A DNA stretch of 64,000 nucleotides, taken from positions 744,001 through 808,000 of the forward strand of contig CP054837.1 in the NCBI GenBank assembly GCA_028768525.1, given 5' to 3'. This DNA comes from Desulfobacter sp. Its GTDB lineage: Bacteria; Desulfobacterota; Desulfobacteria; Desulfobacterales; Desulfobacteraceae. A model generated the notes under the pieces. The model was not told the DNA's origin, did not search any database, and saw only the letters and a list, made by a program, of their open reading frames with translations. Made by a program: the position numbers and the translations under genes. Positions 1 to 8,508 of this stretch are shown here, in pieces. How positions within the stretch are numbered: position 1 is the stretch's first letter; every line of letters begins with the position of its first letter.

Positions 1-1251
1 AGTCTCTTCGATATCGGCATCGGTATGGGCGGCAGAAATAAAGCAGGCTTCAAACTGTGAGGGCGCCAGGTAGATCCCCTTGGCCAGCATGCCCCTGTAG
101 AATTTGGCAAACCGGTCCAGGTCGCAGGTTTTGGCATGGTCAAAGTTGTATACTTCCCGGTCCGTGAAAAAGAACCCGGCCATGGAACCGATGTGCCCGG
201 CCTGCAGGGGGATACCGGCGGCATCGGCGGCTTCCTTGAGGCCGATGATCAATTTGTCTGCCCGCCGGTCCATTTCCTCGTATACGGCGTCATCCTTGAG
301 GGCCGTCAGGGTGGCGATGCCGGCGGCCATGGCCAGGGGGTTTCCCGACAAGGTGCCGGCCTGGTAAATGGATCCCACAGGGGCTATCTGCGCCATGATC
401 TCCCGCTTTCCGCCGTAGGCGCCCACAGGCAGCCCGCCGCCGATGACCTTGCCGAAACAGGTCAGGTCCGGCGTAATATTGAAATAGCCCTGGGCGCATC
501 CCCTGCCCCCGACCCGGAATCCGGTCATGACCTCGTCAAAAATCAACAGGATGCCATGTTTTTCCGTCAGGGCCCTCAGGGTATCCAGAAATTCCTGCCT
601 CGGCCGGACCATACCCATGTTGCCGGCAACCGGCTCCAGAATCACACAGGCGATCTGGTCGCCCTTTTCAGCCATGAGCGCCTCAAGCCCTTCAATATCG
701 TTATAGGTCATGGACAGGGTGTTGCGGATCACATCCTCGGGCACCCCGGGGCTGCCGGGAATGCCCAATGTGGCAATGCCGGAACCGGCGGCCACCAGCA
801 GGGTGTCGGCATGGCCGTGGTAGCACCCGTCGAATTTCACAATCAAATCCCGCCCCGTATACCCCCGGGCCAGACGGATGGCGCTCATGGTGGCCTCCGT
901 CCCTGAATTGACCATCCTCACCATATCCACCGAGGGCACCATATCCACCACCAGCTGGGCCAGCTCCGTTTCCAGGGCCGTGGGCGCCCCAAAACTGGTC
1001 CCGGTCTCCAGCACCTGTTTCAGCGCATCAATGACCTTGGGGGGACGGTGGCCAAGGATCAGCGGCCCCCAGGAAAGGACATAGTCAATATAGGAATTCC
1101 CGTCCGCATCATATAGCCGGCTGCCCTCCCCTTTCTCAATGAAAACAGGTTCCCCGCCCACCGAGCCGCAGGCCCGAACAGGGGAGTTGACTCCGCCGGG
1201 AATCAGATGTTTAGCCGCTTCAAACAAATCCTTGGATGTTGTCAGTCCCAT
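1..1251 (-). CDS. hemL: Glutamate-1-semialdehyde 2,1-aminomutase (partial, C-terminus cut)
   Basis: Converts glutamate-1-semialdehyde to 5-aminolevulinate in the C5 route of tetrapyrrole synthesis, in the cytoplasm, using PLP. The first 417 residues are visible; the C-terminus lies beyond the window start. The N-terminus carries the family signature (AAKHLIPGGVNSPVRA) and the PLP lysine is at about residue 268 in CFGKVIGGGLPVGAYGG. The start ATG at 1251 has an AAGGA ribosome site 9 nt upstream. The family is usually about 425-430 residues, so only a few are missing. The gene appears to stand alone, divergent from tRNA-Lys. Confidence 0.96.
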   Translation of the reverse strand, partial: MGLTTSKDLFEAAKHLIPGGVNSPVRACGSVGGEPVFIEKGEGSRLYDADGNSYIDYVLSWGPLILGHRPPKVIDALKQVLETGTSFGAPTALETELAQLVVDMVPSVDMVRMVNSGTEATMSAIRLARGYTGRDLIVKFDGCYHGHADTLLVAAGSGIATLGIPGSPGVPEDVIRNTLSMTYNDIEGLEALMAEKGDQIACVILEPVAGNMGMVRPRQEFLDTLRALTEKHGILLIFDEVMTGFRVGGRGCAQGYFNITPDLTCFGKVIGGGLPVGAYGGKREIMAQIAPVGSIYQAGTLSGNPLAMAAGIATLTALKDDAVYEEMDRRADKLIIGLKEAADAAGIPLQAGHIGSMAGFFFTDREVYNFDHAKTCDLDRFAKFYRGMLAKGIYLAPSQFEACFISAAHTDADIEET

Positions 1252-1380
1252 AATGAGTATTCCTTATATATATGGTAAAATTCAAGAGTGGTTTCCCAAA
1301 ACACTGCAATATATCAAACTCGCCTTTGGGGGGTCAACCGCTTTATCTTTTAATCTCCCCGGAAAATATCAAAAAAAGCA

Positions 1381-1409
1381 TTGACAACCCGTTCAATCAC
1401 TGGTATCTT
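1381..1409 (+). promoter_or_regulatory. Sigma70-type promoter for tRNA-Lys
   Basis: A perfect TTGACA (1381-1386) is followed after exactly 17 nt by TATCTT (1404-1409). The tRNA begins 19 nt downstream, as expected for a dedicated tRNA promoter. Confidence 0.75.
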
Positions 1410-1427
1410 CCCCCACGTTGTTTTCGG

Positions 1428-1503
<76 letters not shown>

Positions 1504-1513
1504 CTCGAATACT

Positions 1514-1548
1514 AAAGGCTTTCAGCAGTTTTGCTGAAAGCCTTTTTT
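1514..1548 (+). terminator. Rho-independent terminator after tRNA-Lys
   Basis: A 13-bp perfect stem (AAAGGCTTTCAGC with GCTGAAAGCCTTT) and a short loop are followed by a run of T. It sits 11 nt after the tRNA and would end that transcript. Confidence 0.88.
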
Positions 1549-1626
1549 GCTTTAGGGAGACCTTCCGTTTCAGCATATTAATTTTCTATAAAATTTCTGC
1601 CCCCTCGGCAAAAAAAATTGAGATTT

Positions 1627-2118
1627 CTACAGGCGTCTGGAATGATTTTTATGTCCGGACCATTTGGGCAGATTATCCTGAATTTCAATTACCCTTGCGC
1701 CATAGAAAATATGGCATGTTGGTTTAAATGAGTCCGGTACGTTGGCTGGATACCCGAAATCAAATAGTGATGGGAACGCAAGCCACATCCTGCGCCCTTC
1801 ATCGGCAATGGGGGCACCACACCTGCTGCAGCTGATTTTGCAGGGTAAAATTCTCTCACGCCGGCCCTGCTCGCTATTGTAAAAAACCAGGTGCTTCAAA
1901 CCGGCGGTAAATCTCACATGGCGTTTGTGGAAAATGGCAGCCCATTGCATAGGGGCACCATGTAATTTCTGGCAAGTCCGGCAATGGCAAATTTTCGCAT
2001 CCACGGGATCAGCGCTCACCTCATAACGAACAGCTCCGCAAAAGCACGCGGCTTTGTATTTTGGATGAAACCCTGTATCTTCCGGTGAGGCATATTCTGG
2101 CCCGAATAATTTTTCCAT
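1627..2118 (-). CDS. GFA-family (glutathione-dependent formaldehyde-activating-like) zinc protein
   Basis: A 163-residue protein with the zinc-ligand pattern of the GFA/CENP-V family: CFC near residue 25, CHCRTC near 44-49, and a later CSRC pair. Members named for formaldehyde activation bind zinc and glutathione, but most have no proven substrate, so the reaction here is open. The ATG at 2118 was chosen because AGGAG lies 8 nt upstream; a TTG two codons earlier is less likely. It is a single gene with no operon partner. Confidence 0.85.
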   Translation of the reverse strand: MEKLFGPEYASPEDTGFHPKYKAACFCGAVRYEVSADPVDAKICHCRTCQKLHGAPMQWAAIFHKRHVRFTAGLKHLVFYNSEQGRRERILPCKISCSRCGAPIADEGRRMWLAFPSLFDFGYPANVPDSFKPTCHIFYGARVIEIQDNLPKWSGHKNHSRRL

Positions 2119-2243
2119 TATCAATACTCCTGGAATTTAAAATAAGCACAGGGCATGATACCATCATTTGATGTTAGAATTCCTGGATAAAATTCCATAC
2201 TCAGTTTTGATCGGCGAGGTGATTATTTCTCAGGGAGTGCCGC

Positions 2244-2609
2244 CTATCCATTTCTCAAAAACGCAATCGCCTGTTCTTTTTCTTCCTCTGGAAACCCTCT
2301 CATTTCTATGTCCTTAAGAAATTTACCCTCTATATCCACAAGCTTATGTATCCATTTTTTATGCGTGACAACGGCAATCCGGCTAAAATGGGAAAGCCCA
2401 AATTCGAGGAAGAACTTAAATTTTTCTATCAATGCATCAACCTCAGCCCCGCCAATACTCACCACTTCCTGATAGACTATTAACTTTTCATTTTTCTGGG
2501 CTTTTTCTTTGAAAGCAGCAAGTATTGTTTTCATTTCATCCTCTGTAACCTTGCCGTCTATTCGATACGCGATGGCATCCGCCATGCCAATATCTATCAT
2601 CTCTATCAT
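2244..2609 (-). CDS. SpoIIAA-like (STAS-fold) protein
   Basis: A 121-residue protein resembling the SpoIIAA-like family (PF11964 type). It has an N-terminal strand with AIAYRIDGKVTEDEM, a central hydrophobic strand (SRIAVVTHKKW), and a C-terminal FPEEEKEQAIAFL helix that are typical of the family. These are single-domain STAS/CRAL-TRIO-like proteins of unknown role, possibly lipid or membrane-stress related. The ATG at 2609 is preferred over 2624 because the GGGGAGGGG ribosome site lies directly before it. Confidence 0.8.
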   Translation of the reverse strand: MIEMIDIGMADAIAYRIDGKVTEDEMKTILAAFKEKAQKNEKLIVYQEVVSIGGAEVDALIEKFKFFLEFGLSHFSRIAVVTHKKWIHKLVDIEGKFLKDIEMRGFPEEEKEQAIAFLRNG

Positions 2610-2998
2610 GGCACCCCTCCCCATTGATCATCGGCCAGTGCAGTGATATTTTTCTCCATACAAATGCTATTTTCCATGCCTTTGTACGGGCCATAGTTTT
2701 CAATTCTGCGGTAACCGGTTTTCTGGTATGTTGAGATTTGATTTTAATTGAAGATATCCTTACCCAGCCAAGACTTGCAAGGGGAAATTGAACGGATGAT
2801 GAATCAGAAATCTGCACCTTTAGCAAATAATATCATTCACCTCTTATTTCTGGCGGACTATTGAAACGTTTTATCCAGGCCTTATTTTAATGGTGTAAAT
2901 CTTCCCTAAATCAAATGGGGAAACAATGACGTTAATACGGGGGACGGCTGTTGATCATTCACCCCTTTCCTAAGCAGCGATACCCAAAGGAGGCAGAT
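2610..2998. other. Intergenic stretch, no gene recognised
   Basis: About 390 nt between the SpoIIAA-like gene and the small Cys-rich gene, more AT-rich than its surroundings. Open frames here have no ribosome site and no recognisable protein features. Promoters for both divergent genes presumably lie here, but I see no strong -35/-10 pair. Confidence 0.5.
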
Positions 2999-3232
2999 AT
3001 GGAATTCCGTCCAGACAAAAAATATATCGTGGATTTAAACATCCTCAACACATACAACGCAAGAGGGTGTGAAGCCTGCCATCAAAAATTTAATTTAGGG
3101 GATACCGTCGTGCTGGCCTGCGGTCCGTGGACTGACTGTGCCAGGCTCATCCATGAAAAGGATGCCGTATTTGATCCCAAGACGGGGACCTATTTTGAGC
3201 GAAGATATTTCAGGGGATTAGGCTCAGGTTAA
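2999..3232 (+). CDS. Small Cys-rich protein, unknown function
   Basis: 77 residues. Start ATG at 2999 has AAAGGAGG 6 nt upstream, a strong ribosome site, which supports a real gene. Cysteines and histidines fall at C24, C27, H28, C41, C47 and H52, so a small zinc-binding fold is plausible. C24-x-x-C27-H28 formally matches the c-type heme motif, but there is no signal peptide, which argues against a cytochrome. The rest (VDLNILNTYNARG, FDPKTGTYFERRYF) is not a family I recognise. Confidence 0.7.
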   Translation: MEFRPDKKYIVDLNILNTYNARGCEACHQKFNLGDTVVLACGPWTDCARLIHEKDAVFDPKTGTYFERRYFRGLGSG

Positions 3233-3245
3233 TCCGGACATTCGC

Positions 3246-3270
3246 CGGTATCTAAATACCGAAATTTTTT
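3246..3270 (+). terminator. Short hairpin with T-run, possible terminator
   Basis: CGGTAT-CTAA-ATACCG forms a 6-bp stem with a 4-nt loop, followed three bases later by six T. It lies 13 nt after the small Cys-rich gene. The stem is AT-rich, so termination may be weak. Confidence 0.5.
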
Positions 3271-3773
3271 GTAATTAAACAGATACCCGGCCTTTCGGTC
3301 ATCACAAGTTTTTAAATACCGACGCCAGCCAATGGGCGGTCCTGATTGATGAACGCCTCTTTCTTGGCCCTGACATTCATCAGTCGCAGGAAGATCTTCC
3401 CCCACAGCAGATCTATAACTCGGAGGCAATCCCTGGTACTTGCGGCGCTGCGGGGAATAGCCGGTTGGCCACCAGCCCATCGCGCCCCCAAATGGCAACG
3501 GCTTCACCATGTCTCCATGTTCCCGGGGCAGGATCGATATTTTTCAACTCCAGAAACGGGAATTAAAAATAATTATTTCATTTTCTTTTTATACATGTAA
3601 CAAATATGCAAAATCGAATAACCGGCTTTCTCTTTCTCAAATTATTAAGATTGCGTAAAAATCCAAAAGCGCAATTTTTTACGGATTGCCTTTTGGATTA
3701 TTCTATACTAAGACCGGATGGTCGGTTTTCAGCCGGGAATAGCGTCAGGTAAACAAAAAAGATCAGAACCGGA
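3271..3773. other. Gene-free region before the secretion operon
   Basis: About 500 nt without a convincing gene. Reading frames of 80-90 codons exist on both strands in 3229-3600 but lack ribosome sites and protein-like composition. The distal part becomes AT-rich and holds a long imperfect inverted repeat (3660-3699) before gspH. A decayed gene in 3310-3560 is possible but I cannot identify one. Confidence 0.5.
3660..3699. repeat. Long inverted repeat upstream of gspH
   Basis: AATCCAAAAG (3660-3669) pairs with CTTTTGGATT (3690-3699). An inner GCAAT/ATTGC pair extends the stem past one bulged C, giving 15 bp around a 9-10 nt loop. There is no T-run on the plus strand, so an operator or leader structure for the gsp operon is as likely as a terminator. 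Confidence 0.55.
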
Positions 3774-4340
3774 GTGCAAAAATTGCGCAAAGGCCCCAAA
3801 AAAACACCGGTATTAAATCACGGTAATGTCAACAATATCCAATCCGGTTTCTCCCTGATAGAACTGATTGTGGTCATGTTTATCCTGTCGGTGCTGGCCT
3901 TTTTTACCATCCCCCTCTTTAAGGCTCCGGACCAGGGCCCGCAGGACACAGGGGAAACGGGGCGGCACCTGGCCCGGTTCATTGAAACCCTTAAACACCA
4001 GGCGGTCAGGGAACAGCGGGATTACCGCCTGCACCTGGATCTGGTGGCCGGCAGGGCATGGGCCCTCCCTGAAAAAAAAAAAGAGGGCGGCACGCCCCGG
4101 GACAGGAGCGGCCAGCCAGATACCGGACTGCAGGGACTTTCCCTTTCCGGGGTGGCCTTCCCCGATCAGGAGGGCCGGAACCCGCAGGACACAACCATCC
4201 GGGTCTCGCACAGGGGCATCTCGGATATGGCATTGATCCATATGAACACAAAAGATGGAAGCGTCACACTGAGACTCCATCCTTTTATATATGAAGTGGA
4301 AATCATCCAGGGGAATTATACCTTCAATGACTGCCTCTAA
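3774..4340 (+). CDS. gspH: Type II secretion minor pseudopilin GspH-like
   Basis: 188 residues with a type IV prepilin leader: cleavage is predicted after G25, giving mature FSLIE with the conserved Glu at +5, then a hydrophobic helix (LIVVMFILSVLAFFTIPLF). First gene of the gsp operon. The start is a GTG at 3774 with a poor ribosome site, so the true start could differ slightly. GspH sits at the pseudopilus tip with I, J and K. An 11-A run at 4072-4082 lies in its coding region. The assignment to H rather than another minor pseudopilin rests on length and gene order. Confidence 0.85.
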   Translation: MQKLRKGPKKTPVLNHGNVNNIQSGFSLIELIVVMFILSVLAFFTIPLFKAPDQGPQDTGETGRHLARFIETLKHQAVREQRDYRLHLDLVAGRAWALPEKKKEGGTPRDRSGQPDTGLQGLSLSGVAFPDQEGRNPQDTTIRVSHRGISDMALIHMNTKDGSVTLRLHPFIYEVEIIQGNYTFNDCL

Positions 4341-4731
4341 TAAAGGATTCACCCTTTTGGAAATCATGGTCAGCCTGGCCGTACTGGCCATTGTTCTTGC
4401 CACGCTTTTCAGACTTCAGTCATCCACCGTCGGCCTGGCCGAGGCCGGGCATTTTAAATCGGCCGCTCCGCTTCTGGCCCGCCAGCTGATCGCCGGAATG
4501 GCGGAAATAAATTATGACCCCGATGACACCTCCGGTGAATTTACAGGCGAGTTTCAAGGCTACACCTGGGTCTGCGAACTCGAATCCGCCGGTGACCACG
4601 GCGGAATGGAGGAATTTCTATCCGAAGACCGGGCCGAACAATTAAAAAAGATTTCCCTTGATATTTACAGCCCGGGCAGGGAGCGGCGGTTCACCATTGA
4701 GACATGGCGGTTTGCAGATGCTGAAAAATAA
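4327..4731 (+). CDS. gspI: Type II secretion minor pseudopilin GspI
   Basis: 134 residues. The prepilin site is G7 followed by FTLLE with Glu at +5, then the hydrophobic helix IMVSLAVLAIVLATLF. GspI nucleates the pseudopilus tip with J and K in the inner membrane and periplasm. The ATG at 4327 overlaps the gspH stop by 14 nt, indicating translational coupling; an AGGGGA lies 14 nt upstream. Size fits the family (about 120-130 residues). Confidence 0.9.
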   Translation: MTASNKGFTLLEIMVSLAVLAIVLATLFRLQSSTVGLAEAGHFKSAAPLLARQLIAGMAEINYDPDDTSGEFTGEFQGYTWVCELESAGDHGGMEEFLSEDRAEQLKKISLDIYSPGRERRFTIETWRFADAEK

Positions 4732-5410
4732 ACCGGATTCAAAAGGATTCACCCTGGTCGAGGTCCTGGTGGCCCTGGCCGTTTTTTCCGGGCTGATGAT
4801 GACCCTGTTCTCCTCCTTTAACGCCTTTACCGCCTCAAGCAGGATGATAAGGGACTATGAAAAGAAAAGCAGGGATGCAGGCCCAGGGCTGGATACCCTG
4901 GTATCGGACCTGGAGCAGGTATTTGCCCTCCAGCCGCCCCGGCTGATGGAAACCGGGACCGAGGATGCCCAGTCCCAGGAAAAATTCAGATTTGCCGCTG
5001 CCATTGACCAGATCGACGGCCGCGCCTTCTCGCGGCTGGAATTTACCTCCCTCAGCCCGGTGCAGTTCCGCAGCAGCCCGGACCGCCCCCTGGGCATCAC
5101 CGGGCTGGTCTATTATGTATCCGCCCATGGGGAACGTATGGATCTGCACCGCTCCGATACCCCAATTCATTTTCCCGACAGAGACCAGCCGTCCCCCTGC
5201 ACCGACCCTGTGGTGGTCAAAGATATCGAATCCTTCGATTTGACCTTTATCGATATTGAGGGAGAAGGCCACGACCGCTGGGATTCCCGGGACGAAGAAC
5301 TTGACTATGGGCTGCCGGCCCGGGTTGGCATCGCAATCACCCTGGGCCGGCACCAGGGCAGCAGAAAGATATCAACCCAGGTGGCCATTCCGGTGAGGGT
5401 TGAAAAATGA
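4718..5410 (+). CDS. gspJ: Type II secretion minor pseudopilin GspJ
   Basis: 230 residues. The prepilin motif is G10 followed by FTLVE, with Glu at +5 and hydrophobic VLVALAVFSGLMMTLF. The length is typical of GspJ, the largest minor pseudopilin of the fold after GspK. The ATG at 4718 overlaps the gspI stop by 14 nt, and the gene ends 4 nt into gspK. It acts in the I-J-K tip complex. Confidence 0.92.
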   Translation: MLKNKPDSKGFTLVEVLVALAVFSGLMMTLFSSFNAFTASSRMIRDYEKKSRDAGPGLDTLVSDLEQVFALQPPRLMETGTEDAQSQEKFRFAAAIDQIDGRAFSRLEFTSLSPVQFRSSPDRPLGITGLVYYVSAHGERMDLHRSDTPIHFPDRDQPSPCTDPVVVKDIESFDLTFIDIEGEGHDRWDSRDEELDYGLPARVGIAITLGRHQGSRKISTQVAIPVRVEK

Positions 5411-6504
5411 ACCAGGGCCAAAAGAGAATGAACAATTCCGGTATGGCTCTGGTGGCGGTGCTGGCCGTCATATCCATCCTTCTTGTGGCGGCCCTTGGGC
5501 TGGCCAGAAAGACAGGCACCCTGGCCATGGCCTCGGCCATTGATGCCGAGCGGATGGTGGCCCGGGAAAGGGCCATGACCGGTATCCATCTGGCCATGGC
5601 CCTCTTGGCCGAAGACGGGGCAGCCACGAAGCTCGATTCCGTCCAGGAAGACTGGGCCCGGCCCGGGGCGCTGGCCCGGGCCGTCGAAGGGCTGGGGATC
5701 CCAAATGAAAAGCTGACCATCGACATCCGGGACGAACGGGGCAAGCTGCCCCTCAATGCCCTGATCAAAAAACACCCGGGCCGGGAACTGAATCCCGAGG
5801 CCTTCAGGGTCTGGGAAAATTTTTTTCTGGAAATGACCGATGACCCCGCGCCCATCCTGAACAGCATACTGGACTGGATGGACCACAGGGACGACGAGGC
5901 CGTCACCGGCATATCCGGCGCCGAATCCGATTATTATCTTTCCCTTGATCCGCCCTACACCTGCGCCAACGGGCCTTTCACCCATATCTCGGAGCTTTTC
6001 CTGGTCAAGGATGTCTCCCCGGCACTCTTTGATTCCGGCCCAAAGGGAGATGCGGAACAAGAAGAAACGGAACCCGTTGTTATCCCGGAGGAAACCATCA
6101 CGGTCCACGGTATTGACCCGGAAAAATCAGGCAAGGCCTTTTACTCATTTTCCCAAAGGGTGAATATCAACACGGCCAATGAAACGGTGATCCGCGCCCT
6201 GCTCCCCAGGGACAAAATCGACTTGGCAAAAGACCTTGTCTCCTATAGAATCGAAAAAACCGAGGACGGGGAGTTCATAAATCCCCTTGATAGGGGATGG
6301 CCGGACCTTATGGCCGGATTCAGCCAGGAGGAAAAAAAATCCTTCGAGGCCCTCATCCGTTACGATACCGACCTGTTCAGGGTCCGGTCAAAGGCAAGGG
6401 AAAATTCAACCCAAACAACCGTCCACGCATTGATCCGACGAACCAAAGACAAGCTGACGGACAAATGGTCATGCAGAATCCTGCAGGTTACAAAGGACAA
6501 CTAG
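5407..6504 (+). CDS. gspK: Type II secretion minor pseudopilin GspK
   Basis: 365 residues. The prepilin-like leader ends at G12 and the mature protein begins MALVA. The conserved +5 glutamate is absent, which is the known hallmark of GspK, the pseudopilus cap. A large periplasmic domain contains the helix-hairpin-helix-like stretch VNINTANETVIRALLP. Start overlaps gspJ by 4 nt (ATGA). Confidence 0.94.
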   Translation: MNQGQKRMNNSGMALVAVLAVISILLVAALGLARKTGTLAMASAIDAERMVARERAMTGIHLAMALLAEDGAATKLDSVQEDWARPGALARAVEGLGIPNEKLTIDIRDERGKLPLNALIKKHPGRELNPEAFRVWENFFLEMTDDPAPILNSILDWMDHRDDEAVTGISGAESDYYLSLDPPYTCANGPFTHISELFLVKDVSPALFDSGPKGDAEQEETEPVVIPEETITVHGIDPEKSGKAFYSFSQRVNINTANETVIRALLPRDKIDLAKDLVSYRIEKTEDGEFINPLDRGWPDLMAGFSQEEKKSFEALIRYDTDLFRVRSKARENSTQTTVHALIRRTKDKLTDKWSCRILQVTKDN

Positions 6505-7944
6505 ATGGCATGCCTCTATCTGGATATTGATGAAACCGGCATTTCGGCCCGTACGCCCCACCAAAGGGACGGCAGCCCCCCTGTCCGGATCAATTTTGAA
6601 GACCTTCCGGAAACCGACAGCGGCGCATCGCAGTTTGACACCGCCCTGGGAATGCTGGACCCGGCAGCAGGCCTTTCGGAATGCAAGCAGGCGGTGGTGA
6701 CCCTGCCGCCGGACTGGGTATGGTTCAGGTACACCAGCCTTCCCTTTAAGGACAAAAAGAAACTGGGACAAATCCTGCCCCTTGAACTCACCCCCTCTTT
6801 TCCCGATCCGGACCCGCCCGTGGTCCAGGATTTCCATGTGTCAAAATACCCGGTCAAGGGGAATCTGTACCTGGTCTTCACCGGGACCCTGGCGAAAACA
6901 AAAATCCAGGGGATTTTCACCGCCCTGTCCGCCATGGGTATCGCCCCCGCCGTTATCACCCCCAGGGGGCTTGTCCAGGCCCTGGCCTTTGCACGGGAAC
7001 AACGGGATTATTCAGAATTACTCTATATCCACAACACCAGGACCGAAGCCATCCTGACCCTGGTAAAAGAGGGATTTCCCATTATGGTCCGTGCGCTGAA
7101 ACAAATGGAATCCGATCCGGCGCCCAGCCTGGCACGGGAAATCCGGTCCACCCTGGCCTGCGCCGGGGTGAGGCTGAACCTGGCCCCTGAAACACTCCGG
7201 GGGCTGCCGGTATTTTTGTCCTCCCAGGCACCTGAAGAGGGCCTGGCGGATCGGATCAACGCGGCTCTGAAAGAGGCCGGGCGCCCCCTTCAGGAAGCCG
7301 GCCGGCCGCCGTTACAGGTAAAGGAAGTGGCGGTACCGCCCTGGGAAGAGATGGTCTCGGCGGACCACCGCCCCGCCCATCTGCTGAATTTCTGTGTGGG
7401 CCCCTTTCGGACAAACTCCTTCTGGAACAAATATAAGGGGCGGCTTATCACCACCCTGGTGCTGGCCCTTCTGGTATTCGGCCTGGGGGTAATTGACCTC
7501 CACCGGAAAAATTCAGCCCTGGATGCACGGATAACCAGCGTGCGCAAGGCTTCCATGGCCGTATACCAACGGACCTTTCCCCGGTCCGGCCCGGTACCGG
7601 CCCACGCCCCCCTGATGCTCATGGAATCCAAGGTCAAGCAGGCCCGCCTGTCCCGGCCCGGACAGGGGGCAACGGCCCTGCCCCAAGTGCCCAGGATCGG
7701 GGTGATGGAGATTCTCCACGAGTTATCGGCCAGGATCCCCGGGGACATCGACGTGGAGATTACCCGGCTCGCCCTAAACCATGACCGGCTGGTTCTTACC
7801 GGTCTGACAGCAAACTTCAACCATGTCGACCGGATCAAAGGACTGGTCCAGGCATCCCCCCGGTTTAAAAATGTGAGCATCCAAAGTGCAGCGGCCGACA
7901 AAACCGGTAAACAGGTGAGATTTAAATTCATTCTGGAGATCTAA
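6505..7944 (+). CDS. gspL: Type II secretion assembly platform protein GspL
   Basis: 479 residues. The N-terminal cytoplasmic part (1-250) has the actin-like PilM/GspL fold, which binds the ATPase GspE. One membrane segment lies at about 312-331 (LITTLVLALLVFGLGVIDL). The periplasmic C-terminus has a ferredoxin-like pattern. Starts immediately after the gspK stop and is followed directly by gspM, its usual partner. GspL sequences are poorly conserved, so the call leans on domain order and context. Confidence 0.88.
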   Translation: MACLYLDIDETGISARTPHQRDGSPPVRINFEDLPETDSGASQFDTALGMLDPAAGLSECKQAVVTLPPDWVWFRYTSLPFKDKKKLGQILPLELTPSFPDPDPPVVQDFHVSKYPVKGNLYLVFTGTLAKTKIQGIFTALSAMGIAPAVITPRGLVQALAFAREQRDYSELLYIHNTRTEAILTLVKEGFPIMVRALKQMESDPAPSLAREIRSTLACAGVRLNLAPETLRGLPVFLSSQAPEEGLADRINAALKEAGRPLQEAGRPPLQVKEVAVPPWEEMVSADHRPAHLLNFCVGPFRTNSFWNKYKGRLITTLVLALLVFGLGVIDLHRKNSALDARITSVRKASMAVYQRTFPRSGPVPAHAPLMLMESKVKQARLSRPGQGATALPQVPRIGVMEILHELSARIPGDIDVEITRLALNHDRLVLTGLTANFNHVDRIKGLVQASPRFKNVSIQSAAADKTGKQVRFKFILEI

Positions 7945-8508
7945 ATGGGCAGCTTAACAGACAATTTTTCAGAAAGGTTATCATCCAGGGAAAAACAGAT
8001 TGTTTTAGGCGGAGGGATTCTGGCCGTCCTCTTTGTATGCATCCAGTTCATCTACCTGCCGGCCTACGATAAAAACATTGCCCTTGGCCGGACCCTGGCC
8101 GCGGAACAGGCCGCCCTGGAACGGATCGGCATCCTTGAAAGGGAATACCGTGATATGGCCCCGGACAACCGGGAGGCCGCCGCCCTGATAAAGAACCGCA
8201 AAAAAGGCTTCACCCTCTTTTCCTTCCTGGACCGGCAGGCCTCCCAAAGCGGTGTCAAAGAACATATCGACTATATGAAACCCAACTCCCGGGAGCTGGA
8301 CAACCAGCCTTTTTCCCTGGCTGTGGTCAAGCTGAAACTCAAAAAAATCGTTCTAAGGGATTTTATCCGCTTTGTGGGCAAGGTGGAATCCCCGGAGAAC
8401 GGCATCCGCATCGTTTCCCTATCCCTGACCAAATCAGGCAAAACGGGAAATCTTCTGGACGCCACAATTGAGGCCCAGACAATAATGGCCAAAGGAGGGG
8501 GGGCATGA
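7945..8508 (+). CDS. gspM: Type II secretion inner-membrane protein GspM
   Basis: 187 residues, with a short cytoplasmic N-terminus, one membrane helix at about 23-43 (IVLGGGILAVLFVCIQFIYL), a coiled-coil-prone stretch (AAEQAALERIGILEREYRDM) and a periplasmic ferredoxin-like domain. It stabilises GspL in the inner-membrane platform. It starts right after gspL and overlaps gspC by 4 nt. Confidence 0.87.
   Translation: MGSLTDNFSERLSSREKQIVLGGGILAVLFVCIQFIYLPAYDKNIALGRTLAAEQAALERIGILEREYRDMAPDNREAAALIKNRKKGFTLFSFLDRQASQSGVKEHIDYMKPNSRELDNQPFSLAVVKLKLKKIVLRDFIRFVGKVESPENGIRIVSLSLTKSGKTGNLLDATIEAQTIMAKGGGA

Noticed and set aside
3068..3085. c-type cytochrome from the CXXCH motif in the small protein at 2999-3232
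   Set aside because: No signal peptide or membrane anchor, so the heme ligase would not reach it. More likely a zinc site.
3229..3600. Two overlapping frames of 84-93 codons in the gap before gspH
   Set aside because: No ribosome site, no protein-like signal on either strand. A decayed gene could not be shown, so treated as non-coding.
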